This document shows, piece after piece, positions 34,712-44,051 of a stretch of 64,000 bases of DNA. A model generated the notes under the pieces. It was not told the origin of the DNA, did no database searches, and worked only from the letters and a program-made list of their open reading frames with translations. Numbering within the stretch: the first letter of the stretch is position 1; every line of letters begins with the position of its first letter. The translations under genes were made by a program, and so were the position numbers. Source of the DNA: Thermohalobaculum sp039180675 (lineage in GTDB: Bacteria > Pseudomonadota > Alphaproteobacteria > Rhodobacterales > Rhodobacteraceae). The stretch spans positions 62,001 to 126,000 of the forward strand of contig JBCDDC010000009.1 of the NCBI GenBank assembly GCA_039180675.1, written 5' to 3'.

Positions 34712-36453
34712 TGGAGATTGAGCGGCATGCGACCGATCTTCTGATCCTCGGCGCCGGGGGCGCGGGGCTCTTCGCGGCGCTCCACGCCAAACAGGCCGAT
34801 CCAGACCTCGATGTGACCATCGCGGTCAAGGGGCTGATGGGCAAATGCGGCTGCACCCGGATGGTGCAGGGCGGCTATAACGTGGCGCTCCAGCAGGGCG
34901 ACTCGATCGAGCGGCACTTCATGGACACGATCGCGGGCGGCAAATGGCTGCCGCGCCAGGACCTCGCCTGGAGGCTGGTCGTCGGTGCCGTTGAGACGAT
35001 ACAAGAGCTTGAAAACGAGGTCGGTTGTTTCTTCGACAGAAACCGCGATGGCACGCTCCACCAGAAAGCCTTTGCCGGGCAGAGCTTCGACCGCACCGCG
35101 CATAAGGGCGATCTGACCGGCATCGAGATCATCAACCGGCTCATGGAGCAGGTGCTCGCCCGCGACGTCCACCGGTTGGAGGAGCATCGCGCCATCGAGC
35201 TGATCCCGGCGGCGGACGGCTCCGGCATCGCAGGCGTTCTGATGATAGATATGCGCACGGGCGCCTACCGTCTGGTCCGGGCCAAGGCGGTGCTGCTGGC
35301 GACTGGCGCCGGGCCGACCATGTATCTCTACCACACGCCCTCGGGCGACAAATCCTGCGACGGGCTGGCCATGGCGCTCCGCCGGGGGCTGGCATTGCGG
35401 GATATGGAGATGGTACAGTTTCACCCGACGGGCCTCCTCGGCGGCCCGGGCACGCGGATGACCGGCACGGTGTTGGAGGAGGGTCTGCGCGGGGCAGGGG
35501 GTCACCTGCTCAACGGCGACAAGGAACGCTTCATGACCCGTTACAACGTGGCGGGGGAGCGGGCGACTCGCGATGTGGTCAGCCGCGGCATCTATGCCGA
35601 GATGCGGGCCGGGCGAACCACGCCCATGGGCGGTGTCTACATCTCGATGGGCCATCTCGGACCCGACAACGTGGCCAAGAAATTCCCCGGCATGGTCAAA
35701 CGCTGCGCCGATTGCGGCTTCGATCTCGCCGGAGGTCTGGTCGAGGTGGTGCCAACCGCGCATTACATGATGGGCGGTATTGAGATGGAGGTCGATACAT
35801 CGACCGAGATCCCGGGCCTCTTCGTGGCCGGAGAGGACGCGGGCGGGGTCCACGGCGCCAACCGGCTCGGCGGCAACGGCGTCGCCAACTCCACCGTCTT
35901 CGGCGGCATCGCAGGCGCCGAGATGGCGCGGTTTGCGGGCAGCGCCCGCCTCGCCGAGCCGGACGAGGCGGTTATCGAGACCGGAATCGCCCGCGCCGAG
36001 CGGCCCTTCGCGCTCAATCCTGGCGATCTTATGGGCCTGCGCGAGCGGCTCAACCAGCTCATGTGGGACGAGGTTGGGATTATGCGTGACGCCGATGGGC
36101 TCGCGCGTGGCAAGGCGAGGCTGGTCGACCTGCGCGCCGAGCTGGATCAGACCGGCCTCGCCGATGGCGACCGGGCCTTCAACCTCACCTGGCACGACTG
36201 GATGAACATCGAGAGCCTGATCGACATCTCCGAGGTCATCACCCGCGCGGCCGAGGCCCGCGAAGACAGCCGCGGCGCCCATTTCCGTGAGGATTTCCCC
36301 GAGACCGGCAACCTGGAGGCCACGGCTTTCACGAGGATCCGAAAGCAGGGCTCCGATCTGATCACAGAGTCTGTGCCTGTCACGTTCGACATCGTCAAAC
36401 CTGGCGAGAGCCTGATCGACGGCGCCATCGGTGCGCCGACGGCGGCGGAGTGA
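34711..36453 (+). CDS. Succinate dehydrogenase/fumarate reductase-like flavoprotein lacking the FAD-linking His
   Basis: A 580-residue FAD protein. The dinucleotide motif is LILGAGGAGLFAALHA. Active-site residues of the family are kept: H238 (FHPTG), R260 (EEGLRG), H351 (TAHYMMGG), R385 (HGANRLGGNG). The residue that normally binds FAD covalently (His in S-H-T-x-x-x-x-G-G) is C48 here (GCTRMVQGGY), and the usual R-G-E-G-G is RGAGG (A262). Loss of the covalent link in known enzymes favours fumarate reduction over succinate oxidation. Subunits B, C and D precede it, so it is a complex-II-type enzyme. The true substrate (fumarate, succinate or a related dicarboxylate) is open. Confidence 0.9.
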   Translation: MEIERHATDLLILGAGGAGLFAALHAKQADPDLDVTIAVKGLMGKCGCTRMVQGGYNVALQQGDSIERHFMDTIAGGKWLPRQDLAWRLVVGAVETIQELENEVGCFFDRNRDGTLHQKAFAGQSFDRTAHKGDLTGIEIINRLMEQVLARDVHRLEEHRAIELIPAADGSGIAGVLMIDMRTGAYRLVRAKAVLLATGAGPTMYLYHTPSGDKSCDGLAMALRRGLALRDMEMVQFHPTGLLGGPGTRMTGTVLEEGLRGAGGHLLNGDKERFMTRYNVAGERATRDVVSRGIYAEMRAGRTTPMGGVYISMGHLGPDNVAKKFPGMVKRCADCGFDLAGGLVEVVPTAHYMMGGIEMEVDTSTEIPGLFVAGEDAGGVHGANRLGGNGVANSTVFGGIAGAEMARFAGSARLAEPDEAVIETGIARAERPFALNPGDLMGLRERLNQLMWDEVGIMRDADGLARGKARLVDLRAELDQTGLADGDRAFNLTWHDWMNIESLIDISEVITRAAEAREDSRGAHFREDFPETGNLEATAFTRIRKQGSDLITESVPVTFDIVKPGESLIDGAIGAPTAAE

Positions 36454-36539
36454 TGCACACCGCTTCGTCAGTGGGCCTTGCCGAAACGCCCAAGACACGT
36501 AGCTAAAGGGCAATCGCCTGCAAATCTGAGAGACCAAGT

Positions 36540-37313
36540 ATGCTCGTTGTCCTGTCCCCCGCCAAGAAGCTAGACGAAACCCGCAGCACGTACCGGCCTC
36601 TGACGGCCCCGATTTTTCCCAACGAAGCTGATACTTTGGCCAAGAAAGCGAAGATGCTCTCCAAGCCTGCGCTACAGAAGCTGATGGATATCTCCGAGCC
36701 TTTGGCCAAACTCAATCAGGACCGTTTTCGGAACTTCGAGGCTCTCACCGAAGGTCCTGCGGCGCTGATGTTCGATGGGGACACCTACACGGGGCTCGAC
36801 GCTAAGACCCTGACGGAGGATGGGCTGACCTATGCGCAGGACCATCTGAGGATCTTGTCGGGGCTCTACGGCCTGCTCCGCCCATTGGACGCCATGCGGC
36901 CCTATCGGCTCGAGATGGGGAGCAAACTGGCGACGCGGCGGGGCAAGGACCTCTACGCATTCTGGGGCGACCGGATTGCGCGGGCCCTGAACGCCGAGGC
37001 GGAGGCGTCGGGGTCTGACTGGTTGTTGAACTGCGCCAGCCAGGAGTACTTTGGCGCCGTTGACCAAAAAGCTTTGCAACTCCCTGTTATCACGCCTGTT
37101 TTTCTAGAGGACCGTGCTGGCGGTCCGAAGACGATCTCGTTCTTCGCCAAACAGGCGCGCGGTGCCTTGGCCCGGTTTGTTGTGGAGCAGCAGATCAAGA
37201 ACCCAGAGGGCCTAAAGACGTGGCAGGCGGGCGGCTACCGCTATGAGCCCGATCGCTCGACCCTGGAGTCCCCCGTGTTCCTGAGGCCGGAGCAGGCCCA
37301 ATCAGCCGCTTGA
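36540..37313 (+). CDS. yaaA: Peroxide stress protein YaaA (DUF328)
   Basis: A 257-residue YaaA/UPF0246 protein: MLVVLSPAKKLD at the N-terminus, LYGLLRPLDAMRPYRLEMG in the middle and FFAKQARGALARFVVEQ near the end. In E. coli YaaA lowers free iron during hydrogen peroxide stress and binds DNA. Here it stands alone, 86 bases after the complex-II-like operon. A perfect CTTTAC-TGG-GTAAAG hairpin (37314-37328) begins immediately after its stop codon. Confidence 0.95.
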   Translation: MLVVLSPAKKLDETRSTYRPLTAPIFPNEADTLAKKAKMLSKPALQKLMDISEPLAKLNQDRFRNFEALTEGPAALMFDGDTYTGLDAKTLTEDGLTYAQDHLRILSGLYGLLRPLDAMRPYRLEMGSKLATRRGKDLYAFWGDRIARALNAEAEASGSDWLLNCASQEYFGAVDQKALQLPVITPVFLEDRAGGPKTISFFAKQARGALARFVVEQQIKNPEGLKTWQAGGYRYEPDRSTLESPVFLRPEQAQSAA

Positions 37314-37375
37314 CTTTACTGGGTAAAGCCAAGGTGTTCTGTCTATTCGACGTAAAAATAGTAAAGGTGTAATCT

Positions 37376-37816
37376 ATGACGCTGCCTCGGAAGGGTTCTA
37401 GATCGATATCAGTTGATGCGGTTGAATACCGTTATCTAGTTTCCAGACCAAAACCGTTGGGTCGGCGAAGGATAACAGAGACATGGCAGTACTTTGAAAC
37501 AGCTTGGGCAATGCCATTGGCCTTTGAGTTGGCATCAGACCCACGGTCGCACGCCTTATGCTCTTACGTTTATGATCTTAACCATAACAGCGACTTAGAG
37601 ATTGCTCCGAGTACAGTGGAAGGCGTCATTCGCCTCGCGATTTCAAAAGGTTGGAAGGCGGATCAGCCCGGAAACTTTAGTTTTGAGTGGAGCTGTCTCG
37701 ATCCGCTTCCTCAAAAGGATCTATATTCTCCGTTAACTGATCGAGAGGTTCGGCAGCTCGTCCGGAGCACAGCCAGCAAAGCAGGAATAAAAAGACGGCA
37801 CGAAAAACTCAGGTGA
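37376..37816 (+). CDS. Hypothetical protein, AT-rich, probably acquired
   Basis: A 146-residue soluble protein, basic, beginning MTLPRKGSRSISVDAVEYRY. The R-K-G-S-R-x-I-x-V-D-x-V-E-Y-R pattern resembles a family of uncharacterised proteins seen sporadically in diverse bacteria; I cannot name it. Codon choice and base composition are clearly more AT-rich than in the flanking genes, with many A/T-ending codons, suggesting recent gain. It ends five bases before the dehydratase alpha subunit and supplies the ribosome site of that gene (CAGGTGAAG). Confidence 0.7.
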   Translation: MTLPRKGSRSISVDAVEYRYLVSRPKPLGRRRITETWQYFETAWAMPLAFELASDPRSHALCSYVYDLNHNSDLEIAPSTVEGVIRLAISKGWKADQPGNFSFEWSCLDPLPQKDLYSPLTDREVRQLVRSTASKAGIKRRHEKLR

Positions 37817-37820
37817 AGAT

Positions 37821-38780
37821 ATGATTACCCACGCAATGCTCGAAGAAGCCGCCTACAATATCATGGCCAAGGCTGCGATTGACATCCCCGAGGATTACTT
37901 CAGCGGAATCAAGGGTATGATCGATCTCGAGACGGGTGATCTTTCGGCTTTTGTCTTGCAGGCGATGGTGGAGAACTACGAGGCCGCAACCGAGGATCGC
38001 CGGCCGATGTGCGCCGATACCGGGCTACCTAGATACTATGTGAAGGTTGGTGACAAGGCGAAGGTGGAGGGGTTCACCGGCATCGAGCGGGCGCTGCGCT
38101 CCGCCACCGCGCGGGCGACGTTTGACGTGCCGCTCCGCCCCAACCGGGTCCACCCGCTCTGGCGCACGGATCACAACAACAATGTGGGCCTGAACGCGCC
38201 CGAGGTCGAATGGTCCTTCGAGCCGGAGGTCGACTGGATCGACATCACCACGGTGCACAAGGGCGGCCTGTTCGGCTCAGACTACCGGATGCTGTTCCCG
38301 GGCGACGGGATCGACGGGATCAAACGCTTCCTGCTGGATACGCTGATTGCCTTCGGCAAACGCGGCCTCGCTTGCCAGCCGGCGATCGTGGGGGTGGGGA
38401 TCGGCGGGTCGAAGGACACCTGCATGCAACTCGGCAAGCAGGCGGCCTGCCTGCGCGTGGTCGGCGACCGCAATCCGGATCCGAAAGTGGCCGAGCTTGA
38501 GCTCGAACTCAAAGACGTCGCCAACAATATCGGCATGGGGGCGATGGGCTTCATCGGCTCGTCGATGTGCGTCGACCTGCATATCGAGTGCGGACATACC
38601 CACACCGGGGGCATGCCGGTATCGGTGCACACCTTCTGCCTCAGTTCCCGGCGCGCAACGGCCCGGGTCCACGCGGACGGCCGGATCGAGTACCGCACCG
38701 ACCCCAAATGGTTCACCCCCTATATGCGGAGGGAAACAGTCGAATGGCTGCCCGACCAAGCATCAAGCAACACCGCCTGA
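37821..38780 (+). CDS. Class I fumarate hydratase / L(+)-tartrate dehydratase alpha subunit
   Basis: A 319-residue subunit of the iron-sulfur hydro-lyase family. Candidate 4Fe-4S ligands lie in PMCADTGLP, KDTCMQLGKQAAC and GSSMCVDLHIECGHTHTGG. It forms a complex with the beta subunit encoded by the next, overlapping gene, as in TtdAB or two-subunit class I fumarases. The reaction is reversible hydration of fumarate or dehydration of L-tartrate; sequence alone does not separate them. No tartrate transporter or regulator is adjacent, so fumarase is at least as likely. Confidence 0.88.
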   Translation: MITHAMLEEAAYNIMAKAAIDIPEDYFSGIKGMIDLETGDLSAFVLQAMVENYEAATEDRRPMCADTGLPRYYVKVGDKAKVEGFTGIERALRSATARATFDVPLRPNRVHPLWRTDHNNNVGLNAPEVEWSFEPEVDWIDITTVHKGGLFGSDYRMLFPGDGIDGIKRFLLDTLIAFGKRGLACQPAIVGVGIGGSKDTCMQLGKQAACLRVVGDRNPDPKVAELELELKDVANNIGMGAMGFIGSSMCVDLHIECGHTHTGGMPVSVHTFCLSSRRATARVHADGRIEYRTDPKWFTPYMRRETVEWLPDQASSNTA

Positions 38781-39421
38781 GCCTGCCGGCAAAAGCCGAA
38801 GATATTGAGAAGCTTAGCCCCGGTGAGATCGTGTTCTTCGACGGCATCGTCTACACGGCGCGGGAGGGAGTGTATCAGCGCGTCCTCGGCGATGGTGGTG
38901 CGCTGCCGGTCGAGAACCTCTCGGCTATCACCAACGTCAATTTCCACTGCTCGCCCGCCGCGGCGCCCGATGGCGACACCTATCGCATCGGCGGCGTGAC
39001 GGCGACGGCCTCTTTCCGCTTCTCTAAGTGGATGGCCGACTGGTTGGATCTCACCGACACCAAGATCGTGATTGGCAAGGGCGGTATGCCGCGTGAGGAC
39101 TACGAGAAGATCCTGGCGCCGCGCGGAGCCGTGTACCTGACCACCGTTGGCTATGGCACCGGCGCGCTGCTGGGCCGTGGGGTCAAGGGGGTCGAGGCGG
39201 TCCACTGGCTCGACGATCTCGGCATCGCACAGGCCATGTGGATGTTCCGGGTGGAGAATTTCGGCCCCTTCATTGTCGACAGCGACCTCACCGGTGCCAG
39301 CCTCTTCGCCCAGCACGGCGATGCGGTGAACCAGAAGATCGCGAGCTTATATGATGGCTTGAAACAGCCCGCGCTGCACCGCTATGGCGAGACGGATGAC
39401 CGCAAGCGCGAAGTGATGTAA
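38744..39421 (+). CDS. Class I fumarate hydratase / L(+)-tartrate dehydratase beta subunit
   Basis: A 225-residue beta subunit. Family motifs: LSPGEIVFFDGIVYTAREG near the N-terminus, KIVIGKGGM, RGAVYLTTVGYGTGALLG and MWMFRVENFGPFIVDSD. The ATG at 38744 overlaps the alpha gene by 37 bases and is preceded by GGAGGG (38728-38733), which fixes the start; frames open further upstream run inside the alpha gene. It completes the active site with the alpha subunit. Residue pattern and length are ordinary. Confidence 0.88.
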   Translation: MAARPSIKQHRLSLPAKAEDIEKLSPGEIVFFDGIVYTAREGVYQRVLGDGGALPVENLSAITNVNFHCSPAAAPDGDTYRIGGVTATASFRFSKWMADWLDLTDTKIVIGKGGMPREDYEKILAPRGAVYLTTVGYGTGALLGRGVKGVEAVHWLDDLGIAQAMWMFRVENFGPFIVDSDLTGASLFAQHGDAVNQKIASLYDGLKQPALHRYGETDDRKREVM

Positions 39422-39498
39422 GACACGCCTACCGGCGGTCTGTCGCGCAGCCGACCAGCCGTGGCATCGCCGAAACCCATGACCGGAGACCCGTTCGG

Positions 39499-40194
39499 AT
39501 GAGCGCCGACGCGCAACTCGTCTTTGACCTGCCGCACCGCACCGCGCGGGGGCGCGAGAACTATCTCGTCTCGTCTTCGAACGCGCTGGCGGTCGAGGTG
39601 GTGGAGGCGTGGGAGACCTGGCACGGGCACCGGCTGCTGCTCACCGGCCCGGCGCGGTCGGGCAAGACGCATCTCGCGCTGGTCTGGGCCGAAATGAGCG
39701 GCGCCAGGGTGCTTTCCGTGACGGACCTGACGGCGGGGGTTGTGATCCCGTCACAGCCGCTGGTGATCGAGGACCTCGACCGGCTGTCGGGCCTCGACGC
39801 GGCACAAAAGGCTGAGGCGGAAGAGGCTCTGTTCCACCTCTTCAACCGGTTTGGCGCAGACCGGATCCCGCTGCTCTTCACCGGTTCCGATAAACCGAAG
39901 GCCTGGCACCTCGGCCTGCCTGATCTGCGCTCACGGATCGAGGCGATGACGCTTGCGGAGATCGGGCAGCCGGACGACATGCTTCTGTCATCGGTTGTGG
40001 TTAAACTATTTTCTGACAGGCAGTTGCGTGTCGAACCGAAAGTGATTGATTATGTCGTCAACCGGATGGAACGGAGCTTTGAGGCGGCGGAGGCGTTGGT
40101 CGATCGTCTCGACACGGCCTCGCTCAGGGCCAAGAAGCGGGTGACCACTACGCTGGTGCGCACCCACGCCGGGTGGCAGGACGATGAGGACTGA
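39499..40194 (+). CDS. hdaA: DnaA-related regulatory inactivation protein HdaA
   Basis: A 231-residue DnaA-like AAA+ protein without the DnaA DNA-binding domain. The N-terminus QLVFDLPHR contains a QL-x-F/L-type sliding-clamp-binding motif. Walker A is GPARSGKTHL and Walker B is LVIEDLDRL; a sensor/lid region follows (LRSRIEAM). In alphaproteobacteria HdaA with the DNA polymerase clamp stimulates DnaA-ATP hydrolysis and prevents over-initiation. It is followed six bases later by ppk, a gene order I recall from other Rhodobacterales. Confidence 0.88.
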   Translation: MSADAQLVFDLPHRTARGRENYLVSSSNALAVEVVEAWETWHGHRLLLTGPARSGKTHLALVWAEMSGARVLSVTDLTAGVVIPSQPLVIEDLDRLSGLDAAQKAEAEEALFHLFNRFGADRIPLLFTGSDKPKAWHLGLPDLRSRIEAMTLAEIGQPDDMLLSSVVVKLFSDRQLRVEPKVIDYVVNRMERSFEAAEALVDRLDTASLRAKKRVTTTLVRTHAGWQDDED

Positions 40195-40200
40195 GGTGCG

Positions 40201-42378
40201 ATGAACGCGGACTTTCTGAACAACCCGATTGAGCCGCCGGACCCTGACGCCCTACCGGATATCGACATTGCCTCGCCCGATCGTTTCGAGAACCGCGAGC
40301 TGAGCTGGCTCGCCTTCAACTGGCGCGTTCTGGAAGAGGCCGACAACCCGAACCAGCCGCTGCTGGAGCGCCTGCGCTTTCTATCGATTTCGGGCTCGAA
40401 CCTCGATGAGTTCTATACCGTGCGCGTTGCTGGCCTGCGGGCGCAGATCCGTGCGGGGATCGAGACACGCTCGGTCGACGGGCGCACACCGGCCCAACAG
40501 CTTGAGATGGTCGACGCCAACGCCACCGAGTTGCAGCAGGCGCAGCAGCGCACATGGGTGACACTGCGCGAGGAGATGGCGACGGCTGGAATCCATGTTC
40601 TCGACCACACGGAACTGACCGAGGCTGACAAGAAATCGCTGGAGCAGCATTTCCTCGATCAGGTCTTCCCGGTCCTCACGCCGCTGGCGATCGATCCGGC
40701 GCACCCGTTCCCGTTCATCCCCAATGAAGGTATCGCCCTGGCGCTGGAGCTATCGCGCCTGAGCGATGGCGAGCCGCTGAACGCGCTGATCCTGGTCCCT
40801 AACCAGCTTGACCGTTATCTGCGCCTGAAAAACGGGCCGGACGGTTCGGTGCGCTTCCTGCCGCTTGAGGAGCTGTTGGAGCTGTTTCTGACCCAGCTTT
40901 TCCCTGGCTACACCACCCATGCCCACTGTGTCTTCCGCGTCCTCCGCGACAGCGACCTTGAGGTCGAGGAAGAGGCCGAGGATCTGATGCGCGAGTTTGA
41001 AACCGCCCTCAAACGCCGCCGCCGCGGCGATGCGATCCGGCTGAAGCTCAGCAAATCCTCGCCAACGAGCCTGAAGACCCTGATCCGCGAGGCGCTCGGC
41101 GTTGGCGTCAACGAACTGATCGAGGTGGAAGGGGTCGTCGGGATCAGCAACCTGGCCGAACTTGTCGTCGAAGACCGGCCGGAGTTGCGCTGGGCCTCCT
41201 ACAGCCCGCGCATGCCGGAACGGGTGCGCGACCATGACGGCGATATCTTCGCCGCGGTGCGACAGAAGGATATGTTGCTGCACCACCCCTATGAAAGCTT
41301 CGACATCGTCGTGAACATGCTGGAACAGGCGGCGCGGGATCCGAACGTGGTGGCGATCAAGCAGACGCTCTATCGCACCTCGAAGCAAAGCCCGATCGTC
41401 GCGGCGCTCTGCGAAGCGGCCGAGGACGGGAAATCGGTCACAGCCCTCGTCGAGCTTAAAGCCCGGTTCGATGAGGCGACTAACATCCGGCTCGCGCGGC
41501 AGCTTGAGCGGGCTGGGGTGCAGGTGGTTTTCGGCTTTGTGACTCTCAAGACGCATGCAAAAATCAGCACCGTCGTGCGGCGTGAGAGCGGCCGGCTCGT
41601 CACGTACTCTCATTTCGGGACCGGCAACTACCACCCGATCACAGCCAAGATCTACACCGACCTGTCGCTCTTCACCTGCTCCGAGACCCACGCCCGAGAT
41701 GCGACGAAAATCTTCAATTATACAACAGGTTACGCCGAGCCGACCGGGCTGACCCATGTCCAGGTCGCGCCGCTGACGCTCAAGCGAACGCTGCTGGACA
41801 ACCTCGCGGCGGAGGTCGAGCACGCCAAGGCGGGGCGGCCCGCGCGGGTCTGGGCCAAGATGAACTCACTGATCGAGGATGAGATCATGGACGCGCTCTA
41901 CGCCGCCAGCCAAGCCGGGGTGCAGATCGATCTGGTCATCCGCGGGATCTGCGGCATCCGCCCGGGCATCCCGGGCCTTTCCGAGAATATCCGTGTGAAA
42001 TCCATCGTCGGGCGGTTCCTCGAACACTCCCGGATCGTGTGTTTCGGCAACGGGCACGGGCTGCCCTCGCCCGAGGCCAAGGTCTACATGTCCTCAGCCG
42101 ACTGGATGGGCCGTAACCTGAACCGCCGCGTTGAGACCCTGGTCGAGATCATCAACCCGACCGTGCACAGCCAGATCATCGATCAGATCATGGCTGCTAA
42201 TCTGCGCGACGAGGCGCAAAGCTGGATCCTGTTGCCAAATGGCAAATATGTCCGGCCAAACGGGTTGGGGAACGCGGAACTTTTTAATTGCCATGACTTC
42301 TTTATGAAGTATCCATCGCTATCAGGAAGAGGGCGGATCGGTGCATCCGACGCCCCGAAGCTAACAAGCGGCGCGTAA
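40201..42378 (+). CDS. ppk: Polyphosphate kinase 1
   Basis: A 725-residue PPK1 with the standard order: N domain (SWLAFNWRVLEEA), head domain and two catalytic C domains. The autophosphorylated His lies in HFGTGNYHPITAKIYTD, and a second conserved His in LEHSRIVCFGNG. It makes polyphosphate from ATP reversibly at the inner membrane or in the cytosol. It lies between hdaA and ppx, so synthesis and breakdown of polyphosphate are encoded together. Length is normal for PPK1. Confidence 0.96.
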   Translation: MNADFLNNPIEPPDPDALPDIDIASPDRFENRELSWLAFNWRVLEEADNPNQPLLERLRFLSISGSNLDEFYTVRVAGLRAQIRAGIETRSVDGRTPAQQLEMVDANATELQQAQQRTWVTLREEMATAGIHVLDHTELTEADKKSLEQHFLDQVFPVLTPLAIDPAHPFPFIPNEGIALALELSRLSDGEPLNALILVPNQLDRYLRLKNGPDGSVRFLPLEELLELFLTQLFPGYTTHAHCVFRVLRDSDLEVEEEAEDLMREFETALKRRRRGDAIRLKLSKSSPTSLKTLIREALGVGVNELIEVEGVVGISNLAELVVEDRPELRWASYSPRMPERVRDHDGDIFAAVRQKDMLLHHPYESFDIVVNMLEQAARDPNVVAIKQTLYRTSKQSPIVAALCEAAEDGKSVTALVELKARFDEATNIRLARQLERAGVQVVFGFVTLKTHAKISTVVRRESGRLVTYSHFGTGNYHPITAKIYTDLSLFTCSETHARDATKIFNYTTGYAEPTGLTHVQVAPLTLKRTLLDNLAAEVEHAKAGRPARVWAKMNSLIEDEIMDALYAASQAGVQIDLVIRGICGIRPGIPGLSENIRVKSIVGRFLEHSRIVCFGNGHGLPSPEAKVYMSSADWMGRNLNRRVETLVEIINPTVHSQIIDQIMAANLRDEAQSWILLPNGKYVRPNGLGNAELFNCHDFFMKYPSLSGRGRIGASDAPKLTSGA

Positions 42379-42409
42379 CACCCGCGCGCATCCTGGGGGG
42401 ACGTCAGAG

Positions 42410-43975
42410 CTGAACAAGCAGTCGGATCCGCCGCCGCCCGCTTCCGTTCGCCAAGGCGAGATCTTTGGCGATGCCCCTCTGAGTTTTGCGCCCACAACTG
42501 TTGTCAGCGATGCCAAGCGGATCGGAGTGGTCGATGTGGGTTCCAACTCGGTCCGGCTCGCCGTGTTCGAGGGGCACTGCCGCGCCCCCGCGGTTCTCTA
42601 CAACGAAAAGGTCATGTGCGGGCTGGGCGCCCAGCTGAATGAGACCGGCGCGCTGGATCCGGAGGGCAAGATCCGTGCGCTTGGCGCATTGCGACGGTTT
42701 GCAGCGCTCGCACCCGGTCTGCGCATAGGCGCGCTCCGCGGCGTCGCGACGGCCGCGATCCGCGAGGCGGTGGATGGTCCCGCCTTCCGCGATCTGGTCG
42801 AGGAGGAAACTGGGATCCGCCTCGCCATCGCCAGCGGCGCGGATGAGGCGCGGCTCGCAGCCCAGGGGGTGTTGTTCGGCAACCCCTCGGCCGACGGTGT
42901 CGTCGTCGATCTGGGCGGCGCCTCGCTCGAATTCACCCGCATCCGGCGCGGCGTGGTCGATGAGGGAACTTCGGTGCCGATCGGGCCTCTGCGTCTTAAC
43001 GCGGCGGATATCGAGGGCGATATCGAGGATGAGATGGACCGCCACTTGCGCGAGATCGGCGCGACTTACGGGTTGGATGGCGGAACGCTCTACCTCGTTG
43101 GCGGCTCGTGGCGTGCGCTGGCGCGGGTGCAGATGATCCGCTCAGAGCATCCGATCGAGGTCATCCACGAGTTTCGCATGAGCCGGCGCGAGGCCGAAGC
43201 GCTCTGTGCCCGGGTCGCCGAGGAAACACCGGAGGAGCTGATCACCCTCCCGGGGGTCTCGGCCAACCGGGTGGGCTTTCTGCCGCTCTCGGCCAGACTG
43301 CTGCAACGCGTGATGCACTGGACGGACCCCGGCGATATCCGCTGCTCGGGCTTCGGGCTGCGCGAAGGGGTCTGCCTCGAGAACCTGCCCGACAGCATCC
43401 GCCGTCAGGACCCGCTGATTGCCGCCTGCCGCGAGATGGAGCTGCGCCGGGCCCGTGCGCCGGGTTTTGGTGCTGAATTGGGTGATTGGGTGCAGATGGT
43501 GCTCCCGCCGCGTTCTCCTCGCGAGGCGCGCCTGATCCGCGCTGCGGCCATCCTGTCGGATGTTAACTGGCGGACGCATCCCGATTTTCGCGCGGAGGGT
43601 TGTTGGGAGACGGTCACGCGGACCTCGATCACCGATATCGGGCATGAAGGCCGCGTCTGGCTCGGCGCTGCCCTTGTGGTGCGCTACAAGACCCGAGGGC
43701 GCCGCAGGATGGAGGAGACCGGGCAGATCTCGCTTCTGAGCGAGGAAGAGCTCGACCGCGCGGAGAAACTGGGCCTCGCGCTCCGCCTCGGTGTGACACT
43801 CGCAGGCGCCGCCCCAGGTATTCTCCAGTACTCACGCGTGTTCCAAACCGAGGACAGCCTGATCCTGGAACTCGACCCCGAAATCCGCGCCTTCGCCGGT
43901 GAAGAGGTCGAAAAACGCCTCGGCCACCTGGCCCGTGCAATGGACCTGAACTGGGAACTGCGGTTCCGTAGCTAA
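42410..43975 (+). CDS. ppx: Exopolyphosphatase/GppA phosphatase family (possible CTG start)
   Basis: An ASKHA-fold phosphatase: phosphate-1 loop VVDVGSNSVRLAVFEG, GVATAAIREA, phosphate-2 loop VVDLGGASLEF, and a C-terminal HD-like domain. It removes phosphate from polyphosphate or pppGpp. The first ATG/GTG/TTG in frame is GTG at 42527, but that cuts the first beta strand (DAKRIGVVDVGSNS). The frame is open back to 42365 with no standard start; a CTG at 42410 lies nine bases after GGGGGG (42395-42400) and gives 521 residues. I annotate from that CTG as the most sensible start. The family call is secure, the start is not. Confidence 0.88.
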   Translation: MNKQSDPPPPASVRQGEIFGDAPLSFAPTTVVSDAKRIGVVDVGSNSVRLAVFEGHCRAPAVLYNEKVMCGLGAQLNETGALDPEGKIRALGALRRFAALAPGLRIGALRGVATAAIREAVDGPAFRDLVEEETGIRLAIASGADEARLAAQGVLFGNPSADGVVVDLGGASLEFTRIRRGVVDEGTSVPIGPLRLNAADIEGDIEDEMDRHLREIGATYGLDGGTLYLVGGSWRALARVQMIRSEHPIEVIHEFRMSRREAEALCARVAEETPEELITLPGVSANRVGFLPLSARLLQRVMHWTDPGDIRCSGFGLREGVCLENLPDSIRRQDPLIAACREMELRRARAPGFGAELGDWVQMVLPPRSPREARLIRAAAILSDVNWRTHPDFRAEGCWETVTRTSITDIGHEGRVWLGAALVVRYKTRGRRRMEETGQISLLSEEELDRAEKLGLALRLGVTLAGAAPGILQYSRVFQTEDSLILELDPEIRAFAGEEVEKRLGHLARAMDLNWELRFRS

Positions 43976-44051
43976 ACTGCCGCCGTCGCTTGCACAGATC
44001 GGCCTTTCCGCCTACACCCCGCTGGCCCGCACGCGAACGCGAAGAGGACAC

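Noticed and set aside
34642..36537. 631-codon open frame antisense to the complex-II-like flavoprotein
   Set aside because: Exact mirror of a well-supported FAD protein; no domain pattern and typical shadow composition.
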